Assembly (NCBI GenBank): GCA_000697055.1
Contig: JNDT01002392.1
Coordinates: 248,001-312,000 of the forward strand
Direction: 5' to 3'
DNA: 64,000 nt
Origin: Saksenaea vasiformis B4078
Taxonomy: Eukaryota > Mucoromycota > Mucoromycetes > Mucorales > Saksenaeaceae
The notes under the pieces are model-generated. The model was not told the origin of the DNA. It saw nothing but the letters and a program-made list of their open reading frames with translations, and searched no databases. Positions 10,391 through 22,460 of this stretch are shown piece after piece (position 1 is the stretch's first letter; every line of letters begins with the position of its first letter). The position numbers and the translations under genes are program-made.

Positions 10391-12940
10391 ATGTTCCGAC
10401 AACAGCTCAATAACCTTACGTCTACTCTAAAATATGCTTCCTCTAGTACACCTAGTTTGTTCTCTTCGGCACCCGATCCTCCATCACCTCAACTATTGGA
10501 ATTCTGGATCGCAGAAACTCAGCGCGGATTGGTAGGATTCAAATGTGGATGTTCATCCTTTCAGCTGATTGTGTATGTCGACAGGATGCTTTCTTCGATG
10601 ACCAGTTTGACGTTGCTGAAGCTATTTTTATGCAACATGCTACAGACTCCCCCTTTCACGCTGTTGGATATTCGTTAATGGCCTTTGTGGAAGCTATGCT
10701 TACTTTTGAATCTGATAAAATTCAAAATGCATTGGATAGAATTGCGATTGCCGAAAATCTTTCTTGTCAATTTGCAAAAAGAATGCGGAAACGGGGCTGG
10801 AAATCAAAAAAGTCAACTCCTTCCGATGATGGTAGTGAGTCCGATAGTGTCACCAGTAGGCGAAGAAGTGACAGTTTCGATCTTTCTACCGAGTCCGTTA
10901 TATCCATCTCATTTGGGGATATCGATTCAACACCGAGCTCACCAAAGAATCAGGGGCAAGTCACGATTGACCATGCGCCTGATATGCAATACGACCTTCT
11001 CCAGACAAACTGTATGTTGATGTCCGCCACAATCCAATTTCTCAGAACCAGTTGGTTCGAATATATGAAAGCGGCCTACAAATTACGCAAGGCATACAAG
11101 ATGTATGAACAAATGTTTGAAATCATCACTGGACAAAGAGCTTGCGAATATGCTGCTTCCTTACGGAAAAAACATCCACGTCGCAAAAAAAACTCGAAAC
11201 GCTCGTCAACTACCAGTTCCTCCGTACTCAACGAACTGGGCGAATCAGATATAGTCTCCATTTCTAGTCTTTTTGCTTCTTCATCGCATGCCTGGTCGGA
11301 GAAACGATTTAATATTTTTCATCGAAAAGCAAGCGTTGATACCATTATTTCCTCTGCTGCATCTACACCCTCATTATCCTCTCACATTAAACGCCGATCA
11401 TTGACAACACAGATGGAACAAGATACCCTGCTTGGCCGAAAAAAGTCGCACAGCAACAACGCGATCGACAGTGGCATCTATTTTGGCATCGGACTTTTTA
11501 GTCTGATCTTTTCTTTATTGCCCCCTAAAGGTAGGATCATGGGGAGTTAAGATTCAGTTGTTTGACTTCTGTCCCCGGGATAACTTTAGTGAACAAGATA
11601 TTGAATACCCTTGGATTCCATTCTTCCAGACCCTTTGCTTTGCATTTGTTACAGAAATCCTACAGCAGTCAAGGACTATACTCCTCGCTAAGCGCATTAA
11701 CCTTATTGGCATACTATACCAATCTCTCTCTCTTCATCCACCCAAAACTATTACCGAGCTCGTTAAGTTTGGAAAATGCACGCTTGATGTTGGACCAAAT
11801 GAAATTGAAATATCCCTGTGGCAAGATATGGAAGCTCCTGGAAGGTAAACTTTGCAAAATGGAAGGCAAGACACGGAAAGGCGTCGAGATCCTGCGTGAT
11901 GCACGTCGGCGTGATAACGTGCGTCCCAGACTTTCGAGAGACCTTCAAACAAAAGAAAACCCATCAGGGAAGAAGCGCACCACGATGATGAACGAGCTGG
12001 CTCAGCTTCAGGCTTTGGCAGTGTATGAAATGGGATGGTAAGTAAAAAGAAAAAAAAACACCAAAGAGAGAAATAATTTACCTAACGAGAGACCAGGGGA
12101 CAAATCTTTCTTGGCGACCATTTTCAGGCCTCTGAGACTTTCTTTCGTTTGGAGAGTATGAACAACTGGTCAAGGGCATTTTATCATTACATCGCTACTT
12201 GTTGCATGTTTGCAGATGAGGAATATGAAAAGGCCGCCGTGGAATTCCTTCAAATACCAAGTATCTTGGATCGCAAGCGGCAGTTAGGTGGTCGGCTGTT
12301 ACCCAACGAGATTTTCGCTGAGCATCGAATCCGACGGTGGAAGAGTAAAGCTCGTGAACTAGGAAAAAAAGAGATGGCGGGCACAACAACCACCAAGACG
12401 AGTAAAGATAGTAAAAAGTCGGTTGTGCTCGATGGACAAGTACTGAAGCAGGTGGTGGTGGTCAATCCGTTATGGGAACTGATTTACCTTTGGAACGGCA
12501 TATCCCAACTTACACAACAAATGCTCGAAGCTATGAAAGAAAAACTGGAATCCGCTATTGCCGACAAGACACAGACACCATCGGAGGCGGCCCTTTTGCA
12601 CTTGTTGCTTGGTGTCGCCGTGCGAGAGCTGGGTGATTATGAGAAGGCAGAGATCTATCTGAGACAGACAGTTAAGATGGAAGACCGCGTAAGTGAGGAT
12701 CGTTGGGTGATTCCTTATGCAATGTATGAAATGGCGGCCTTGCGATGTCTACAGCAATATGAAGTGAAAGATGCAAAAGATTGGATACAGCGTTCTGAGA
12801 ATTATTCACTTCGCCACAGCTGCGCAGCAGAAGAAAACAGCAGCACACCCGAAAATGGAGATTCAGACTGGGAAAGTAGACTCCATGTACGATGTCAGCT
12901 GCTTTTGGAGAAGTTGGATGACAGGAACGATATTCATTAA
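10391..12940 (+). CDS. IML2: IML2 / TTC39 family tetratricopeptide protein
   Basis: Four exons: 10391-10531, 10585-11530, 11590-12037 and 12097-12940, giving 792 residues. The family is recognised by AVGYSLMAFVEAMLTF, the hallmark DSGIYFGIGLFSLIFSLLPP followed after the splice by VNKILNTLGF, then YEMGW, and the C-terminal TPR helices (LLLGVAVRELGDYEKAEIYL). The third intron ends at 12096, not at the tempting AG at 12127; only the first keeps the frame and yields YEMGWGQIFL. In yeast Iml2 takes part in clearing inclusion bodies with lipid droplets; animal relatives are TTC39. Between domains 1 and 2 lies a long Ser/Lys-rich insert (about residues 125-160 and 260-350). Start chosen: ATG at 10391, since the codon at 10385 is TTG. 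Confidence 0.9.
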
Positions 12941-14784
12941 AAACATTTCTCCATTTCTAAATCGTTCAAACGATGGTGATCTGCTGTTGTTCAACTTCAG
13001 CTATGACTGGCGTTGTGATCCCACCTGCGTCTTTGGTACAATGTTCGCTTATTCTTTTCTTGTCTGTTTGCCAGGTGAGATCAGCATGGATTATGTGATG
13101 TTTTCTTTCTTTATTCGGTTATCATCTCCTGCATCCTGTTTTTTACAGGCACACCCCGTACAGTTGCGCAATCTTGGGTCAGGATGCCAAATGATATCAG
13201 GACCGCCTATAATACCGCATTTGTCGCAAGATGGCTGTGCATATGTACAACAATAACTCTGCATCAAAACTGTAGCGTGCATCCCGTAGCGAGTTTCCGC
13301 AGAAAAAAAGACAGATATCATCCTCACAGAGGGTGGCTCGCACGCAAAAAATACCAATGATCTTTATCCATTTTTTTTCTTGGGTTATAGAACACAGACC
13401 TTCAGTTACTGCATAATGTACCACACGGCTAAATCTTTGGAGATACCAGAAAAGGTTAGATTTCTCACCGCGTGAAAGATTAAATCCTTCAATGACAAGC
13501 AAACAGTCTAGTACTTGGAACGTTCTCAAGTGTGTAGTCACCCGTATCCTTGATGCAAGTGAGGAATACCGCATGGGATCCATTGAAGAACAAAGTTAGT
13601 TACTGTATTAAGTTGCCATAGATACAGTAGCGCAGAAAGGGGAAAGATTTGAAAGTAGCACATCAATATGCTAGTTCTTAGAAGTGTTTACATGCATGCC
13701 ATATTGGCAGCCGCACATCATTTACAACTTGGATGTGAGCGTTTGCAACATGATATCCGCAATCCATCTGCCAAGCATGTGTCAGAAGCATTTGGAAAGA
13801 CATAGTATCAGAGGAAAACAATCTAATTGAGGAGCAGCACCAGCGATCGTCGTATAGTATGAAGCAAAATTAGAGCGAAAAAAAATGAGAATCCACTAGA
13901 CTACCAGTAACACATTTTTGACTTCACTAGCGACCATACATTGACAGTGATTACTAATATTGTCACCGAGCACTAGGGTCTTCGGTTAACAAAGTGCAAA
14001 TCCGTCAAAGCCACGGCACGCGTAAAGAGGATGATCGACTTCAGTTTTACCCGAAGAGTCAGATGATGCGTCGCTTTCGATCGGTCAGGTGCTATATGTG
14101 GTGTAAATTTAGACATGAAGATGAGTCAAGATGAATCTCTCAATTTGGACAAAAACAACCCAGTATGGAACGATTACGGTTCCAAGAAACGGCTATTGGT
14201 ACATTCAAAACAACATGATCTCAAATGAGGTGTGAGTTTGTAAGTGATTTGAACCATGTACCCCGTCCTAAAGCCCTTCCATGAATTGTTCGCTCAGGAG
14301 TGACAGGAATTTTAAGTTTAGAGCTTGTCATCTGTACTACTTCCCCCGCGTAACACCACATGGGTGTGGGACTTGCTTTGCGAACGACACAGTGTCAACA
14401 GAATGAATATGCTTGCTAAATGTATTTTACAGTACTCTTTTTATAGACCCGTGTCATGTCTCGGTCATTGTTTATATCCTCCAGTTCAGTCAATGCAAGT
14501 CTACCAACTTTCAAGCACGCCTATCCACTTGGTGGACGACTTTGATGCAGCAATAGTAGGTACAACTACGGGAAAATATATTACGGCTCGGGACATTGGT
14601 ATTTCCTTCCTACATCCGCAGAAAGACACTAATCACTTATGAGAAGTCGGTAAAAAATTGTTTTAAGATATTCAGCATTTGTTGCATTTCACATGTGATA
14701 ACTATCCCTCGCTGTTTAAAAAAAAAGGAATTGTTGGAGGTACACTGTTCAACGTCTTTCTCCTGGATTTCATTCTACTTCATT
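12941..14784. other. Intergenic region with weak cysteine-rich minus-strand ORFs
   Basis: The minus strand holds a 128-codon ORF (13583-13197) and an overlapping 88-codon frame (13357-13091). The latter carries a compact cysteine set (CCTYAQPSCDKCG and NCTGCACKK). It might be a remnant of a zinc-binding protein, but there is no recognisable family and the frames do not join cleanly. Nothing else is seen upstream of the thiolase gene. Confidence 0.35.
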
Positions 14785-16421
14785 ATGGGAAAAGTGTATG
14801 TTATTGGTGTTGGCATGTCCAAGTTTATCAAGCCTCGTGGTGAGGTTGATTATCCCGGTAAAGCCAAAAACATATTATGCGTCGTTAGCGATGTTTATGC
14901 TTCAAATTAGAATTCGGCTTGGAAGCCGCCGTAAAAGCCCTGAGAGACGCCAAAATTACTTATGATGAAGTCCAGTTTGCTACGTGTGGTTATGTCTATG
15001 GTGACAGTACGGCCGGCCAACGTGTACTGTATCAATTGGGCATGACCCAGATCCCCATCATTAATGTCAACAACAATTGCTCCACCGGCTCTACCGCATT
15101 GTACCAGGCACGTAATGCCGTTGCCGCGGGTACCGTAGACTGTGCTCTTGCACTTGGTTTTGAGCGCATGGCCAGAGGCTCGCTCACATCGACATTCACT
15201 GATCGAACGAACCCGCTGGGTAAATTATTTAACCATCTTTTGCTTACGCCGTGGGAACTAATATGCACATGTCAGACCACGTCAACATCGTAATGGCTGG
15301 GGAAAAGGGATTCGATCCAAAGGCGCCTGGTGCTGCTCAGATTTTTGGTAATGCAGGGATGGAGTACATGCGTCGTTATGGTGCCACCGCGACACACCTA
15401 GCGAAGATCGCTGAGAAGAACCATCGACACAGGTGAGGACCCACACACGGTTTTTATCCAAAGCTCGCATTTGCTGATCCTTCGGAAAAAGTTCCAAGAA
15501 TCCTTACTCCCAGTTCCGCGATATCTATACCCTTGAGCAGATCGAGAAATCACCCGCAGTATTTGGCCCTCTCACCAAGTTGCAGTGTTGTCCAACTTCG
15601 GATGGCGCTGGATGTGCCGTCGTGGCAAGCGAAGCATTTGTGAAGAAGCATGGATTGATGGACCAAGCTGTTGAAATTGTCGCCCAGGTCATGGCTACTG
15701 ACTCTCCCCGTATGCTGTCCACAGATGCCATTGAATGGGCTGGTGTTGATATGACACGACGAGCTGCAGCGGAAGCCTATAAAAAAGCAGGTATTACTAC
15801 TAAGGATGTACAGGTTATTGAATTGCACGATTGCTTCTCGGCCAATGAGGTAAGCCTTCCACCTTGCTATATCAAACATGTAGTTACCCTATTTTATAGT
15901 TGTTAACTTACGACGGCCTGGGGCTGACACCGCAAGGTCAAGCACACAAGCTCATTGACTCTGGCGACAATACTTATGGCGGCAAGTATGTTGTCAATCC
16001 CTCTGGCGGACTCATCTCCAAAGGTCACCCACTCGGCGCAACTGGCTTAGCACAATGCGCAGGTAAAGTGAAGAGAATAGTTTAAAAATAATTGTCGTCT
16101 TTTACACCTGCGACTACAGAGCTTGTATGGCAGCTACGTAATTGGGCTGGCGATCGCCAAGTTCCTAACGTTAAATACGCCCTTCAACATAACGTTGGTC
16201 TGGGAGGCGCAGTGGTAATCTCCATTTACAAGAAAGCAAACGCGGCACCGGCACAACCTCATGTTGGTTATAACCCAGTAAGTGATTTCGTTTTTTCAAT
16301 CGCCGTAAATAGTAACATCCACGGTTAGGCTGTGGAAGCTCGTCCGATTACAGATGAGGATTACAACAAAGCTGTGTCTAAGAAACAGAACAGAGCAGAA
16401 TTCCTAGAAGCCAAACTGTAA
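14785..16421 (+). CDS. SCP-X-type peroxisomal 3-ketoacyl-CoA thiolase
   Basis: Seven exons: 14785-14857, 14911-15219, 15276-15432, 15492-15849, 15900-16062, 16120-16277 and 16329-16421, giving 436 residues. The thiolase fold is clear: [14 protein letters not shown] holds the acylated Cys, then [33 protein letters not shown] and the C-terminal [10 protein letters not shown]. These are signatures of the sterol-carrier-protein-x thiolase group, which cleaves 2-methyl-branched or straight 3-oxoacyl-CoA in peroxisomes. The protein ends in AKL, a peroxisomal targeting signal type 1, which fits. No SCP-2 lipid-binding domain follows. The third exon starts at 15276 with DHVNIV; an alternative reading through the intron would leave a non-AG acceptor. 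Confidence 0.93.
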
Positions 16422-17184
16422 TTCAGTAATATAATGTTTCTAAACAGTGTAAAAATGATTCACGGGCTATTTTGCCAAGTTAAGATGTGGTTATCTCCGA
16501 TGGGTCCAATTTTTACAGAAAATGAATTCTCAGAAAGTTTCGTCAATCTACCTATTAGAAATACGTCCTTTGACCTCTTGTAAACTCTGGGGAAAGCCTA
16601 ATCCGACATAGAGGACTATCGGACTTCCGCCTGGCTCAACTCCGCAATTGGGTTTAGGCTTTTTGCGGTTTGTTGTGCTTTAAGATTATCCTTCTTTGTT
16701 GATCCTGTTTCTTAGCGTTTCAAATTTTGGCTTATTATCAAGTTTATAGTGAAGTAAAAGAGGTTCTTATAGAAAGAAATCAAAGCAAAAAGGATCTAGT
16801 TAAGGAACGGATTTAAGTATAGTCGCTGATGATGAAATATGACACCATTCTTGGTTTGTTTAGTGAGAATACAGCCACATACACTGCTATACTATCTAGT
16901 TGATATGTATTTGCTGGGGAACTTTTTCGTGAGAGTCGAGGAGCTTAGGCTCGGTAGTAAACCGAGGTAACGGCTCTTCCGTTGTAAGTAAGTAGCTTGA
17001 CTTTTAAGGAAGTTTATCTTTGGTATCCTATTGCGAAGGTTAGTGGAAATCAGTGTGGGAGGCTTCTCAGGCACATGTTTCAGATCTGGTAACGAAATAT
17101 TGATAATCCTGTTAAACAATGATCTTCCCCAATTGTGGAAGTGGCGTAACACTTTGTCTTTCTTTCTTCTTCTGATTTTTGACC
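16422..17184. other. Intergenic region, no gene seen
   Basis: Short ORFs only. The last ~70 bp before the DSF2-like gene are pyrimidine-rich on plus, as before several genes here, and probably hold its promoter. Confidence 0.5.
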
Positions 17185-18057
17185 ATGCACAGACTCCGGA
17201 GCGTATTCAGTAAAAAGGAAGAGAAAAATAAACGGTTTACTTTCTTCCCCAGCCCTGTCGTATCCGCAAGTGAACAGACAAAAGAAAAAAAACTACGGCC
17301 GGCATCAGACTTCCACTTCTTCTCATCCTCTCCATGCATTCATGAAGACTTAGTATTGCATAATGAAGAAAAGCATTCAACCACACAACGTCAGCCAGTG
17401 GATGAAGAAGATGAAGATCGTTACCTACAACTCGGCATGCAATGCCATGAAAGAGGAGAACTTGAAAAAGCTACACAGTACTGGAGACTGTCAGCCGACC
17501 AAGAATCACCTTTGGGTCTCTTCTTTTATGGTATTGCTTTACGGCATGGATGGGTATGACCTTTTTTTTTTTTTTGGGATAACAGTACCGTTGAACTTAT
17601 TTTACCAATCATAGGGTTGCCGACGGGATCCGATTATTGCCGTAAAATGTCTTCAGAAAGCAGCCGAATGTGCTGTATACGACCTTCAAACAGGCATTGC
17701 CCAGTCTACCAAAGTTGCAAAATCAGAGCTGGTCTTAGCGATTTACGAACTCGGTGTCTGCTTCCGACATGGTTGGGGTGTAAGTGTGCCGCCGGTTTTC
17801 CTATGCTTAAAGCTCATCTTTCTTCGTCATCACAGGTTCCAAAGAATTCATCGACGGCAGCGTACTATTTTGAAATAGCTGCGAATTTAGGCGATGCCGA
17901 TGCTCAGAATGATTTGGCCTTTTGCTATGAACACGGCGTAGGTGTGAAAAAAGACATTTACAAAGCCGCAAAATACTATCGAATGGCCGAAAAGCAGGGC
18001 CGAGGGCTTGTAGGAAATAGCTGGGTGATGAAAGACAAGTACGCATCCTGCTGCTGA
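17185..18057 (+). CDS. DSF2-like Sel1-repeat protein
   Basis: Three exons: 17185-17553, 17615-17779 and 17836-18057, giving 251 residues. The start is the ATG at 17185; the codon at 17179 is TTG. After a basic Ser/Lys-rich N-terminus come Sel1/TPR-like repeats: YLQLGMQCHERGELEKATQY, LFFYGIALRHGWG, LAIYELGVCFRHGWGV, AQNDLAFCYEHGVGVKK and AAKYYRMAEKQG. The ending NSWVMKDKY matches the usual C-terminus of fungal Dsf2-type proteins. Yeast DSF2 is a little-studied suppressor of mpt5 defects, and the related Skt5/Chs4 proteins activate chitin synthase. The last residues are YASCC; two terminal cysteines could be lipidated, but this is speculative. The repeats imply a scaffold role. Confidence 0.85.
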
Positions 18058-21000
18058 TCCATTAGACCTCTATCCTTTCTCCTTCCTTCCTGTTTATGTT
18101 TTTTTTCCGTACCTATTTTTTCTACTTGTAATGTATTTTCTTCCTCTCGTCCGTTGATATGATAAACTATGAGAGCACTTTCAAATCTCTCATTCAAACC
18201 TTCCTCCTTTCATGGTAACAGAGAAGTTGATACAAGCACACAAAACTAATTGTATTTTGTAATTCAGCTAATAGGAGATCATGAGACCGTATCTCAAACA
18301 CGAGCAACGAGCAAAAATAGACATTACTTCATCAGTAGCTCGTAAAACGATATGACTCGCATAAATGAACAACATGGGACCCCTATTCTGTCCACATACA
18401 TACACGCTCTGCGACATGTTGTTTATTGAATGTTGTCTTCTTTCTGCGCTAATCTATATAACTCATGCGTCCAGGAAGAGCCAAGCTTCCGCAAGGAAAA
18501 AAAAAAAAACCAACTTTGAGCATGCTTCGCTAATTCGTAAGTTTCTAACTGCAACTTGATGGAATCTCACGCTAAATAATTTAAAGCTGCCGCAGAATCT
18601 CATTACAAAAAATAAATACGAAATTTGGTCCAGAATTTCTGATCACTGTTGCACTAAACACAACGCATTGTTTTACAACGATAGGCTGAGCGATTTTCCT
18701 ACGAATACGTATCCAAGTCACGTAAGGGAGAGATACCCACCTCCCCTTGGAGCAATGGAGACCAAGATTATACTGTTGCGCCACGTTTGTTAATAATGTC
18801 ATGTCCGCAGTGTAATCTCCTTGCATAAATATGGTCGCGAATGGTAGTTAAATTAAGCAGACAAAGAGAACCGATAGTAGACAGACGACATTTCAGTAAG
18901 TACACGGTATCTGGCAAGCGGTACATGGAACGCAGTCAGGATATGCTGCATATCTATGTGTTTATGCTACACAAAAAAGATTTGTGTATTGTAGCACGCT
19001 GTGCTTCGTGACTGATCTGATTTTACTGTCTTCCACCATGTGCCTTTTTGTCATTGTGGTTGATTTTCCCTGGCATGCGATTAAGCTTAAATAATCTCAT
19101 GCAGGAACAGTTGGTGTCAACAAAGGGCTTCTTTGACAACACTTGGCTTTTCCACATGATATTCCCCTTTTCCTCCTGAACTCCTTCGGAACGCCCCGAA
19201 GCATATTGTGTATCTCCATTATCTCCATTTTGTAATTCCCCCCGTTGTCCCAACCACTCAAGCACAGGGTTTTCATGGACTGCGTATTTCTAATATTATG
19301 TTGCAATCGCCGCAGAAAATATGCTGCAGTGCTGCTTCTAATTTCAAATCTTTGTAATTTAAAAATCTACCTTCTTCAAGAGATTTAGCAGAAACGGCCA
19401 GAACGCATAGTACAAATTTTTCAAGTCTCACTAAAATCAAGTTCAAGGTCATGAATACGGTTGAAACTGCTGGTGAGAAGTTCCTTGCTTCGAAACCGCT
19501 CTTCGTTTTTACGCTGTATTTTTTCAGTTGCTGTACATAGATAGATATCTGTCCAACCGTCATTGTAGCGTAAACTTGATGACAGTAATTGTTGGCTAAA
19601 CTGTCGGTTGAGTAATGTTGGTTGGTAGAAGATTTCGAATTGAGTGTTTGCCCAAGTGTAGGTTTAAGCCAAATGCCGACTTTTGGCTGAGCGACGAAGC
19701 TTAAGGAGAGAGGGAAAAAGTGGGACAAGATGGCAATTGTCGGTATTGACGATATCCAAAGAGATCAGTGTAAAATAGAATGTGATCATTAGTAAGCTTT
19801 TTGTTATGGTTACCTGGTATCGATAAAGGATCTTGGGAAAGAGAGAAAGAAAGACAAAAAGAGGACAGCAGAATTGTCGTTGCTCGTCAGACAGAGAGTA
19901 AACCAAAATAAAATAAAAAGAAGAGGTATGATCGACTGTGGTTTCTTGAGAATAACCAGCGGAGACAGAGCAATATAAGGCGGCTTGCAAAAAAAAAAGC
20001 CTTTGGGAGGATCTTTCGAGATGGCTTGCGATAACAAAGAGAACAATGCTGTTACAAAATGCATCAATACAAAAAGAAAAGAAAGGGATAAGGATGGGAG
20101 AAACCAGTGTTGTTCTGTTTTTGGTAACCCATAGTTCCTCATTTTTTATCTACTTGGATCGCTACGCGAGGTTTTCATGCATCTGGAGGCATGCGATCGG
20201 CGGTGTTTAATTTTTATGCGGCAATTCTTCTGTGCGTACTCTCTAACGGTTTCTTTATGCGCATCATATTTTTCTGTCATCCAGGTCCTCATTAATGCTT
20301 TTGTTAGACGTAAAGTAAGTCTAAACTAAAAGATAAAAAATAAGGAAACAAAGAGAATGGAACTAACTTAGACGTTTACAACCGTGTTTTTGATAAAATA
20401 AAAAATAGTAAGCACGGTTGCCTTAGAGTGAAAAATGGCACTCCAGAACGCTCGTTGGATGTGCACTGCTCCTATCTCAATCGCCGAGAGGAACGTTCCT
20501 CTACTATGTGCTTTATGACAAGTCTGCATTTCTCCTATTTCAATATCCGAGAGCAACGTTCCTTTTTCACCCAGCCATTCTCTTTTCGATATTCTCGTGT
20601 ATTCCCATGATAACTGAAAGATCAGCGACAAAACATAGACGATCCCCTGAACAATTCAGCAACGGTAAAACCTCAACGCAAGCAGCTACTTCAAGTTCTT
20701 TGTCAACATGCCGCGATTGCGGCGAATCCATTTGTCCCAAAGAAACCGGTCTCGAATATGCAAACTGTGCTGACAACAAGAACGGCGAGAACAGGAAAGT
20801 GCAAAGAAGCAGAAACTTACTGAGGTATTCGAGGATTTGAAAAGAGAACGGTTTGATGTTGCCACTAGCTCTGAGTTGGCTCTGGATACCTTCGGAAAGT
20901 CATCAGAGAAAAGCGCGCTTTCCCCTGCTCGCTACACAAACACTACAGTGCCTGCCACAGCGTACAACTTGTATCGTAAACAAGGCCAACAGCACCGCTG

Positions 21001-21520
21001 TCGAAGCTAAAACGTTTTACGGGTTTTACCATAAACAGACGGTAAAAGGGATAGCTGACCTCGTACCAATTGAAAACAGTGATATATTCATTGCGCATGA
21101 CATGCATACTGGGTTATCCTGAACTGGAGAAAGCCACAGCTTCTGCACCGACGCAAAAGAGCCAGATCACGGTTCCTTTAGCCTCCACAATAGAAGCCTC
21201 GTGCTTTCCGAGAATAAGTGAGATACTCGGACCATATGATGAAATGGATCCAGAACTGACAAGCATCCTAAACATGGATTTCCGGTGTCAACCAGCGGCG
21301 CTTGGAGCAGTGTCAAAACTGTTCACTGGTTGCATAATACACTGTCGACAGCAAACGACCCTGTTGCTCACATGCGAGGCGTACAGCCGCCACGCTTACT
21401 TAGACGTATATGCCGAAACCTCCAACCAGTCTCTACCAGTGCCTGGATCTACAGTGGTTCCCCAATAGTTTCAACCATCAAAGCACAGATTTTGTGTTGA
21501 AATTACTGAGAGTTGAAATT
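18058..21520. other. Intergenic region; weak minus-strand ORFs at 19023-19728
   Basis: A 151-codon minus ORF (19728-19273) and an 80-codon one (19265-19023) lie end to end, with a few cysteine pairs. I cannot match them to a family or find a convincing splice between them. The rest is short ORFs. The short repeat motif at 20463-20563 is listed separately. Confidence 0.35.
20463..20563. repeat. Short dispersed repeat, two direct copies
   Basis: A 38-bp unit occurs at 20463-20500 and again at 20526-20563 with six mismatches. The core reads CTCCTAT.TCAAT..CCGAG. Two further copies in the opposite orientation lie at 23653-23690 and 23754-23790. Confidence 0.65.
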
Positions 21521-22460
21521 ACTGGATTTTGAACGAGCATTTGCATCAGTTAGATATCCTCAGACGTTCATGTGTAATAATCTCGCGTTGGGAAGCGACG
21601 ACCTTTTGCGCAGGGGAGTAGTTTATTTTGCGTCAATCCAAGGAATAGTTCGCACCTTGATGAGCCTATTTTTGCATTAAAGTGCTTCAGTGATGGTTTT
21701 TCAATATCCCGTCGGAAAGCAGTGAAAATGTCTCAAGATAAGAAAATGTCTCTTTGAAACAAGAAATCGTTTTCTGTATTGTGGGTACTCTAGTGATGGA
21801 TTCCCAGCATCCCATCGGAAAGCAGTAAAAATGTCTCACGATAAGGACAGGTTCCACCCAAAATAATCCATACTTAAAGGAATGCACGAATTTCCTTTTT
21901 TTTTTCTTTGGCTCTGTTCTCTTTAACATCCCCGGTAAGGATATCAATCTATATACATACAAGATCATTCATATTTTCTGTCTGCCGTTTAGGCTGCATG
22001 ACCTCTGTCCCGAACTGTCTTGGCTGTGTTGGAGCCCTTTGCCCTTCACTTAAGTAGGTAAAAGTTGTCGTACACTCAGGATCGCTCATCTTTCGGAATA
22101 GATCGCCAGACGTTGTATCACTTCAAGTTCTCTGCACGCTGTTCCATACGTGGCCGCTCCATGGAAGCCATCGTCCAACAACAACCGCCCCCACCGAGCC
22201 AGGTGCGGTGGCAGGATGCCAATAATGTCTGGCAATACCCCTCGGGGGTTAAGTAAGATGACGTCCAAATATTATTCCGTTTACTAACCAGGAATTACTT
22301 TTTTATGCTGCTTGAATAAATTCTGTGTCCATAGGAGGGTCCAAGTTCACGTAAGTTATTTGATACTCTGACGAAAAGTTGATGAATTAATAACACAAGT
22401 CCAATCTTTTCCTTAGCGCAAATTGGACCCTTGATGGACGCCAAATTTATTTAAAGTAGT
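21521..22460. repeat. Long dispersed repeat, copy 2
   Basis: This is the colinear partner of 1792-2605. A shorter third copy of its middle part lies near 54685-54815. A 30-codon open stretch starting at 22161 (MEAIVQQQPPPPSQVRW) lies in the segment least conserved with copy 1, so it is not evidence of a gene. Confidence 0.6.

Noticed and set aside
12038..12127. IML2 intron 3 ending at 12127
   Set aside because: The strong TTTTCAG acceptor shifts the frame; the AG at 12096 keeps it and restores YEMGWGQIF.
13091..13583. Cysteine-rich gene on the minus strand
   Set aside because: The two frames overlap and do not splice together; cysteine spacing fits no zinc finger I know. Kept only as a note in the intergenic entry.
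15220..15275. Non-canonical GT-TG intron in the thiolase gene
   Set aside because: Reading [12 protein letters not shown] would need it, but the canonical AG at 15275 is in frame and gives a length that fits the family.
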